Below are positions 58,974-64,000 of a DNA stretch of 64,000 nt, in pieces (the first letter of the stretch is position 1; each line of letters opens with the position of its first letter). The notes below the pieces were generated by a model. That model saw nothing but the letters and a program-made list of their open reading frames with translations. It searched no databases and was not told the origin of the DNA. Location: NCBI RefSeq assembly GCF_000960995.1, contig NZ_CP009435.1, forward strand, positions 1,674,001-1,738,000, in the 5' to 3' direction. The DNA is from Burkholderia glumae LMG 2196 = ATCC 33617 (GTDB lineage: Bacteria; Pseudomonadota; Gammaproteobacteria; Burkholderiales; Burkholderiaceae). Both the position numbers and the translations under genes were made by a program.

Positions 58974-60179
58974 ATGCCTCGCTCATTTCTAGTGCTGCAA
59001 GGCACGGCTTCCACGTTTTTCAGTTCTTTGGCCGCGGTGCTTGAATCGCGTGGCCATGCCGTATATCGCGTCAATTTTTGCGGTGGAGACTGGTTCTATG
59101 GCAAAACTAAGCATGCCGTGAACTACAGCGGCGCGGCTGCCGATCTGCCGGCCTGGTATGCCGCCCTGGTGCAGCGTGAAAACATCACCGACGTCCTGAT
59201 GTTCGGCGACTGCCGCGAAGTCCACCGCCCGCTGCACCCGATCGCCGAGCAATACGGCTTGCACGTGCATGTGTTCGAGGAGGGATATGTCCGTCCGCAC
59301 TGGATCACGCTCGAGTCGCACGGCGTCAACGGCCGCTCGCGCATGCCGAGGGATCCCGCCGAGTTTCTGCGCCTGCGTGAGCATATTCCGCCCGCCGCGC
59401 CCGGCAAGCCGACCGGCTACAACCTCTACGAGCGCGTCTTCCACGACATCACGTACCGGCTCGCCAACGGCTTGCTGGCGTGGCGGTTTCCGCACTACCG
59501 CAGCCACCGCCCGAGGAACGGCTTGGTCGAATACGCCGGGCTCGCGTTCCGGGCGCTGATGCAGGGCCGGCACCACCGTCATGCCGAAGCCGTGACGCGC
59601 GCGGTGCTGGGCGGCGGCCGGCCGTACTACCTGTTCCCGCTGCAATTGAATTCGGACGCGCAGATCGTCGTGCATTCGCCGTTCGCGGGCGTGCGCGAGG
59701 CGATCGAGCGCGTGGTGCGCTCGTTCGCGCGCCACGCGCCGGACGACGCGCTGCTGCTGATCAAGAACCATCCGCTGGACACCGGCATGATCGAATACCG
59801 GCGCTTCGCGCTGCGCATCGCCGGCGAGGAAGGCGTGGCGCAGCGGGTGGACTTCATCAACGCGGGCCACCTGCCGACGCTGCTCGAGCACGCGCGCGGC
59901 GTGGTGGTGGTGAACAGCACGGTGGGGCTCTCGGCGCTGCACCACGAGCGCCCGCTGATCACGCTGGGCACGGCCATTTACAATCTGCCCGGGCTGACCT
60001 GGCAGGGCACGCTCGACGAATTCTGGCGGCAGTGCGGCCAGCCCGACATGGACCTTTACCACGCGTTCCTCGACTACGTGATGCACCACACCCAGATCAA
60101 CGGCGATTTCTACACGCGCACCGGCATCGCGATGGCGGTGGCGGGCGCGGCCGACCGCCTGGAGCGCGCCGATGGCTGA
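58974..60179 (+). CDS. kpsS: Capsule linker Kdo transferase, KpsS family
   Basis: 401 residues, close to the KpsS family (about 390). Segments are FLVLQGTASTFFSSLAAVLESRGH, DVLMFGDCREVHRPLHPIAEQ, HVFEEGYVRPHWITLE (the conserved EEGY region), the FVFPLQ-type sequence YYLFPLQLNSDAQIV and LLIKNHPLD. KpsS adds the first beta-Kdo to the lysophosphatidylglycerol anchor, after which KpsC extends it. It overlaps the next gene by eight bases. It matches wcbO of the B. pseudomallei locus by family and by its neighbours. Confidence 0.9.
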   Translation: MPRSFLVLQGTASTFFSSLAAVLESRGHAVYRVNFCGGDWFYGKTKHAVNYSGAAADLPAWYAALVQRENITDVLMFGDCREVHRPLHPIAEQYGLHVHVFEEGYVRPHWITLESHGVNGRSRMPRDPAEFLRLREHIPPAAPGKPTGYNLYERVFHDITYRLANGLLAWRFPHYRSHRPRNGLVEYAGLAFRALMQGRHHRHAEAVTRAVLGGGRPYYLFPLQLNSDAQIVVHSPFAGVREAIERVVRSFARHAPDDALLLIKNHPLDTGMIEYRRFALRIAGEEGVAQRVDFINAGHLPTLLEHARGVVVVNSTVGLSALHHERPLITLGTAIYNLPGLTWQGTLDEFWRQCGQPDMDLYHAFLDYVMHHTQINGDFYTRTGIAMAVAGAADRLERADG

Positions 60180-60963
60180 GCCGAGCGCCCGCCACGTGGT
60201 GATCAGCGGCGCGAGCGCCGGGCTGGGGCGCGCGCTCGCGCTCGCCTACGCCCGGCCCGGCGTCACGCTCGGCCTGATCGGGCGCGACCGCGAACGCATC
60301 GAGGCCGCCGCCGCCGCCTGTCGCGCGCGCGGCGCCGAGGTGCAGACGGGGGTGCTGGACGTGCGCGAGGCGGCCGCGACCGCTGCCTGGCTCGACGCGT
60401 TCGACGCGCGCCATCCGATCGGGCTGCTGATCGCGAATGCCGGCGTGGCCAGCACGATCGGCTCGGCGGACGACTGGGAAGGGCTCGAGCGCACCGCGCG
60501 GGTGGTCGACACCAACTTCTACGGCGCGCTCCACACCGTGCTGCCGGTGCTCGAGCGCATGCGCGCGCGCCGCGCCGGCCGGGTGGTGCTGGTCAGTTCG
60601 CTGGCCGCGCTGCGCGGCATGGCGATCTCGCCCGCCTACTGCGCGAGCAAGGCGGCGATCAAGGCCTGGGGCGATTCGGTGCGGCCGCTGCTGGCGCGCG
60701 ACGGGGTGCGCGTGACGGTGGTGCTGCCCGGCTTCGTGAAGACCGCGATGAGCGACGTGTTTCCCGGCGACAAACCGTTCCTGTGGAGCGCCGAGCGCGC
60801 CGCCGCCCATATCCGCCGCGGTCTGGACGCGGGCCGCAGCGAGATCGCCTTCCCGGCGCTGCTCGCGTTCGGCATGCGCCTGCTGCCGCTGCTGCCGGCC
60901 GCGCTGGCCGACGCGATCCTGGGCCGCCTGTCGTACCTGCCTGCCGAGGACGCGGCCAATTGA
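60172..60963 (+). CDS. Short-chain dehydrogenase/reductase (WcbP-like)
   Basis: 263 residues of the classical SDR family. The cofactor motif is VISGASAGLGRALALAYARPG, with NAG in LLIANAGVAST. The catalytic Ser is in VVLVSSLAALRG and the Tyr/Lys pair in SPAYCASKAAIKAW. Its reaction is unknown. Position next to kpsS and before the polyketide synthase matches wcbP, so it may reduce a keto intermediate of a lipid or sugar. It overlaps both neighbours. Confidence 0.88.
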   Translation: MAEPSARHVVISGASAGLGRALALAYARPGVTLGLIGRDRERIEAAAAACRARGAEVQTGVLDVREAAATAAWLDAFDARHPIGLLIANAGVASTIGSADDWEGLERTARVVDTNFYGALHTVLPVLERMRARRAGRVVLVSSLAALRGMAISPAYCASKAAIKAWGDSVRPLLARDGVRVTVVLPGFVKTAMSDVFPGDKPFLWSAERAAAHIRRGLDAGRSEIAFPALLAFGMRLLPLLPAALADAILGRLSYLPAEDAAN

Positions 60964-62486
60964 GCCTGCTGCCCGGTCTCATGTTCGCGCTCACCGCGGC
61001 GCCGTCGTTCGCGCTCGAGCGCATCGCGCTGCCGCGCGGGCCGTGGCGCCGGCCGTGGCGGTCGGCGTGGCTACATCTGCTTGCCGTATACGCCGTCGCC
61101 AACCTGATGCTCGCCGTGACGTCGCGGCCGCTTTTCTCCGCCTTCGCGACGCTGGCGCTCGTCGGCCTGCTCGCGGCCGTCAGCAATGCCAAGTATGAGT
61201 CCTTGCGCGAGCCGTTCGTGTTCACCGACCTCAGCCTGTTCAGCCAGCTGTTCTCCCATCCGCGCCTCTACCTGCCGTTCCTGAGCGTCGGCAAGGTCGC
61301 TGCGATCGGGGCCGGCATCGTGCTCGTGGTCGCGGGCTTCATCGCTGAGCGGCCCGCGCCGCCTTATCCGGCGTCGGTATCGCTGCCGCTCGCGGCGCTG
61401 CTGTTCGGACTCGCGCTGCCGGCGGCCGCCGCGCTGCCGCTCACGCTCGAGGCCGGCGCCGACCAGCGCCGCCACGGCTTTCTCGCGGTGTTCGTCGCCT
61501 ACCTGCTGAACGGCCTGCGGCCGGCCACGCTGCGCCGCTTTCGCGAGGCGCTCGCGGCCAGCCCCTACGCGGATGGCGCGCCGCAGCGCCGCCCCGACGT
61601 GGTCGTGATCCAGAGCGAGTCGTTCTTCGACGCGCGCCGGCTCGGCGCGGCGATCGCCCCCGGCTTGCTCGCGCGCTTCGACGAGGCGTGCCGCGAGGCG
61701 CTCTGGCACGGCCAGTTGCATGTGCCGGCCTGGGGCGCGAACACCATGCGCACCGAATTCGCGGTGCTGACCGGCGCGAGCCAGGCCGCGCTCGGCTACG
61801 CGCGCTTCTATCCCTATGCATTCGTCAGACGACGCTGCGCTTCGCTGGCCGCCTGGTTCGGCCGCGGCGGCTACCGCACGCTGGCGATCCATCCGTACTA
61901 CGCCGACTTTTTCGGGCGCGACCGGGTATTCCCCTTGCTTGGCTTCTCGCGCCTGCTCGACATCGGCCATTTCGCCGGCGCAGCGCGCGCCGGCCCCTAC
62001 GTCGCGGACGCGGCCGTTGCCGACGCAATCATCGAGGCGCTCGAGGCGCCCGGCGACGAGCCGCGCTTCGTGTTCGCGATGACCATGGAGAATCATGGGC
62101 CGTTACATCTCGAAACAGTTTTGCCGGGGGAGTCGACGAACCGCCATACTCTCGGCGACGGCGCGCCGTGGCGCGATCTGACGGCTTATTTGCGACATAT
62201 TGAAAATGCGGATGCAATGCTCGGCCGCTTGCTGGATCATTTGCGTTCGAGCCATCGGGAAACGGTGGTCTGCTTTTACGGCGATCACGTGCCCGCCCTG
62301 TCTCGGATTTTCGAGCGTCTGGGCAGCAATCCGGAACACAGCGATTTTTTCATCTGGCGTAACCACGGGACAAAAGGGCCCGAACGCCGGGACGTGCGGG
62401 CCGAACAACTGGGCGGCCTGCTGTTGCTAGCGACGCAACACGGCAGTCGCATGGATGGGTCGCAGGCATCAGAGAAAACGACATAA
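60960..62486 (+). CDS. Membrane phospho-transferase, LTA-synthase/sulfatase-like (WcbQ-like)
   Basis: About 508 residues. Four or five N-terminal membrane helices (residues about 1-25, 35-80, 110-135, 140-165) precede a large catalytic domain of the alkaline phosphatase superfamily. Candidate metal and catalytic residues are Glu220 in VVIQSESFFD, the nucleophile Thr262 in ANTMRTEF, and Asp442-His443 in FYGDHVPAL; FAMTMENHGP is also conserved. This is the set found in LtaS and phosphoethanolamine or phosphoglycerol transferases rather than in true sulfatases (no CxPxR). It probably adds a phospho-substituent to capsule or its lipid. A TTG start at 60960 overlaps the SDR stop; an ATG at 60981 is the alternative. 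Confidence 0.82.
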   Translation: MSLLPGLMFALTAAPSFALERIALPRGPWRRPWRSAWLHLLAVYAVANLMLAVTSRPLFSAFATLALVGLLAAVSNAKYESLREPFVFTDLSLFSQLFSHPRLYLPFLSVGKVAAIGAGIVLVVAGFIAERPAPPYPASVSLPLAALLFGLALPAAAALPLTLEAGADQRRHGFLAVFVAYLLNGLRPATLRRFREALAASPYADGAPQRRPDVVVIQSESFFDARRLGAAIAPGLLARFDEACREALWHGQLHVPAWGANTMRTEFAVLTGASQAALGYARFYPYAFVRRRCASLAAWFGRGGYRTLAIHPYYADFFGRDRVFPLLGFSRLLDIGHFAGAARAGPYVADAAVADAIIEALEAPGDEPRFVFAMTMENHGPLHLETVLPGESTNRHTLGDGAPWRDLTAYLRHIENADAMLGRLLDHLRSSHRETVVCFYGDHVPALSRIFERLGSNPEHSDFFIWRNHGTKGPERRDVRAEQLGGLLLLATQHGSRMDGSQASEKTT

Positions 62487-62488
62487 AG

Positions 62489-64000
62489 ATGAACGGAAAG
62501 ATTGCAATTGTTGGGATCGCGTGCCGCTTTCCCGGGGGTGCCAACAGTCCGGACGAGCTCTGGAGCCTGCTGCGTGCCGAGCGTGATGCGGTGACGCAGA
62601 TTCCGGCCGAGCGGTTCGGCACGGAGTTCTACCTGCATCCGTCCAAGCGCGAGGCCGGCAAGAGCTACACGTTCTCGGCGGGCGTGCTCGACGACATCGC
62701 CGGCTTCGACGCGGCGTTTTTCGGCATCTCGCCACGCGAGGCGAGCCAGATGGACCCGCAGCAGCGCCTGCTGCTCGAACTCGCCTGGGAAACCTTCGAG
62801 CACGCCGGGCTGCGCCCGCAGGACCTGCGCGGCAGCAACTGCGGCGTGTTCGTCGGGGTGGCGAGCCCCGATTACGGCAATCGCAGCGTGGACGACCTGA
62901 ACTCGGTCGATCCGTATTCGGCCACCGGCAACACGCTGAGCATCGCGTCGAACCGCGTGTCCTACCTGTTCGACCTGCGCGGCCCGAGCCTGTCGATCGA
63001 CACCGCCTGCTCGTCGTCGCTGGTGGCGTTGCACCAGGCGGTGCAGGCGCTGCATTCGGGCGAGGCCGAGCTGGCGCTCGCCGGCGGCGTGAACCTGCTG
63101 ATGCATCCGTTCGGCTTCGTCACCTTCTCGAAGGCCTCGATGCTCTCGCCGCGCGGCCGCTGCCGCGCGTTCGACGCGAGCGGCGACGGCTACGTGCGCG
63201 CCGAGGGCGGCGCGTTCGTGCTGCTCAAGCCGCTCGAGCGCGCGCTCGCCGACGGCGATACGATCCACGCGGTGATCGCCGGCTCCGGCGTGAACTCCGA
63301 CGGCTTCACGCAGGGCGGCATCAGCGTGCCGGGCGCGGCCACCCAGGCCGCGCTGCTGCGCAGCGTCTACGCACGCGCCGGCGTCGATCCGGCCTCGGTG
63401 TCGTACCTCGAGGCGCACGGCACCGGCACCGCGGTGGGCGACCCGATCGAGGCGCGTGCGCTGATCGACGTGATGTCGGCCGGCCGTCCCGCCGACAAGC
63501 CGCTCCTGATCGGCTCGATCAAGACCAACATCGGCCACCTGGAAACCGCCTCCGGCATGGCCGGCCTGCTCAAGGCCGTGCTGTGCCTGAAGCACCGCGC
63601 GGTGCCGCGCTCGCTGCACTTCGTCACGCCGAACCCCGCCATCGATTTCGAGGGCGGACGGCTGCGCGTGGCCGATCGCTACACGCCGCTCGACGCGGCC
63701 GGCGACGTGCCGCTCACGATCGGCGTGAATTCGTTCGGCTTCGGCGGCACCAACGCGCACGTCGTGCTGACCGAGGCGCCGGTCACGGCCGGCGCCGCTT
63801 CCCCGGCGGCTGCGCCGGCCGGGGCGGGCGCGCGCCGCGCGCCGCTGGTGCTGAGCGCCCGCACGCCGCAGGCGCTCGCCGGGCTGGCTGCGCGTTATCT
63901 CGCCGTGCTGGAGCGCGGCGCCGGCTGGCAGTCGGTCGCGGCCACCGCCGCGCGGCGCCGCCAGTGGTTCGCGCACCGGCTCGTGATCGCGCCGGCCAGC
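62489..64000 (+). CDS. Type I polyketide synthase/fatty acid synthase (WcbR-like), N-terminal part
   Basis: 504 codons are visible and the gene runs off the right edge. Residues 1 to about 425 are a complete ketosynthase: IAIVGIACRFPGGANSPDELW, the active Cys174 in DTACSSSLVALHQA, His310 in EAHGTGTAVGDPIEA and His350 in IGSIKTNIGHLETASG, so the triad is intact. A linker follows (APLVLSARTPQALAGLAARYL) leading towards an acyltransferase outside the window. It starts two bases after the upstream stop. In the B. pseudomallei capsule locus a similar synthase follows kpsS-SDR-wcbQ. The product, perhaps an acyl part of the capsule or its anchor, is not known. Confidence 0.92.
   Translation, partial: MNGKIAIVGIACRFPGGANSPDELWSLLRAERDAVTQIPAERFGTEFYLHPSKREAGKSYTFSAGVLDDIAGFDAAFFGISPREASQMDPQQRLLLELAWETFEHAGLRPQDLRGSNCGVFVGVASPDYGNRSVDDLNSVDPYSATGNTLSIASNRVSYLFDLRGPSLSIDTACSSSLVALHQAVQALHSGEAELALAGGVNLLMHPFGFVTFSKASMLSPRGRCRAFDASGDGYVRAEGGAFVLLKPLERALADGDTIHAVIAGSGVNSDGFTQGGISVPGAATQAALLRSVYARAGVDPASVSYLEAHGTGTAVGDPIEARALIDVMSAGRPADKPLLIGSIKTNIGHLETASGMAGLLKAVLCLKHRAVPRSLHFVTPNPAIDFEGGRLRVADRYTPLDAAGDVPLTIGVNSFGFGGTNAHVVLTEAPVTAGAASPAAAPAGAGARRAPLVLSARTPQALAGLAARYLAVLERGAGWQSVAATAARRRQWFAHRLVIAPAS

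Noticed and set aside
58702..58986. 94-codon minus-strand frame in the kpsE/kpsS gap
   Set aside because: It crosses both palindromes and the kpsS start, has no family features, and lies over the predicted promoter.

Overview
The window is about 64 kb of very GC-rich DNA with tightly packed genes. Gene content and order (divergent glnE and yhdP-nit-tldD, hrcA next to nadK-recN, hemH-hslR-grpE-dnaK-dnaJ, pabBC, hda-pcnB-folK-dNK-panB, mutL-miaA, and a Wcb/Kps-like capsule locus) point to a betaproteobacterium of the genus Burkholderia. The species cannot be fixed from the sequence alone. I saw no rRNA, tRNA, insertion sequence, CRISPR array or broken gene. Both window edges cut genes: an FAD-linked oxidase on the left and a type I polyketide synthase on the right.

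From 1 to 38.98 kb the window is chromosomal housekeeping. It holds an FAD oxidase (partial), a PduO-type cobalamin adenosyltransferase, flavohaemoglobin hmp behind an NsrR-like site, and the DAHP synthase aroG behind what looks like a complete transcription attenuator with an aromatic-rich leader peptide. These are followed by the tldD-nit-yhdP unit, glnE, recN-nadK, hrcA, hemH, hslR, a tiny membrane peptide gene, grpE and dnaK each behind a heat-shock sigma factor type promoter, dnaJ, and the fused pabBC. Next is a minus-strand run hda-HAD phosphatase-pcnB-folK-dNK-panB with overlapping start/stop codons, then purM (with a good terminator), mutL-miaA, dedA, an MscS channel and a class II glutamine amidotransferase.

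From 39.16 kb to the right edge lies an ABC-transporter-dependent (group 2 type) capsule locus in four transcription blocks. Block one (minus) is glycosyltransferase-kpsC-manC. Block two (plus) is an OPX export lipoprotein, an FkbM methyltransferase with a long coiled coil, a three-domain glycosyltransferase, gmd, rmd and another glycosyltransferase. Block three (minus) is kpsE-kpsM-kpsT-glycosyltransferase. Block four (plus) is kpsS, a short-chain dehydrogenase, a membrane phospho-transferase of the alkaline phosphatase superfamily, and the polyketide synthase. ManC, Gmd and Rmd together would make GDP-D-rhamnose from mannose-6-phosphate. KpsC and KpsS indicate a Kdo linker on a lipid anchor, and KpsM/T/E plus the OPX protein form the envelope-spanning exporter. 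The last genes resemble wcbO-P-Q-R of the B. pseudomallei capsule locus.

The two most interesting signals are the aroG attenuator at about 4.15-4.35 kb and the methyltransferase/coiled-coil protein next to a multi-domain polymerase candidate at 45.5-51.6 kb. The latter has the layout of a chain-length ruler and terminator, here in a capsule rather than an O-antigen setting.
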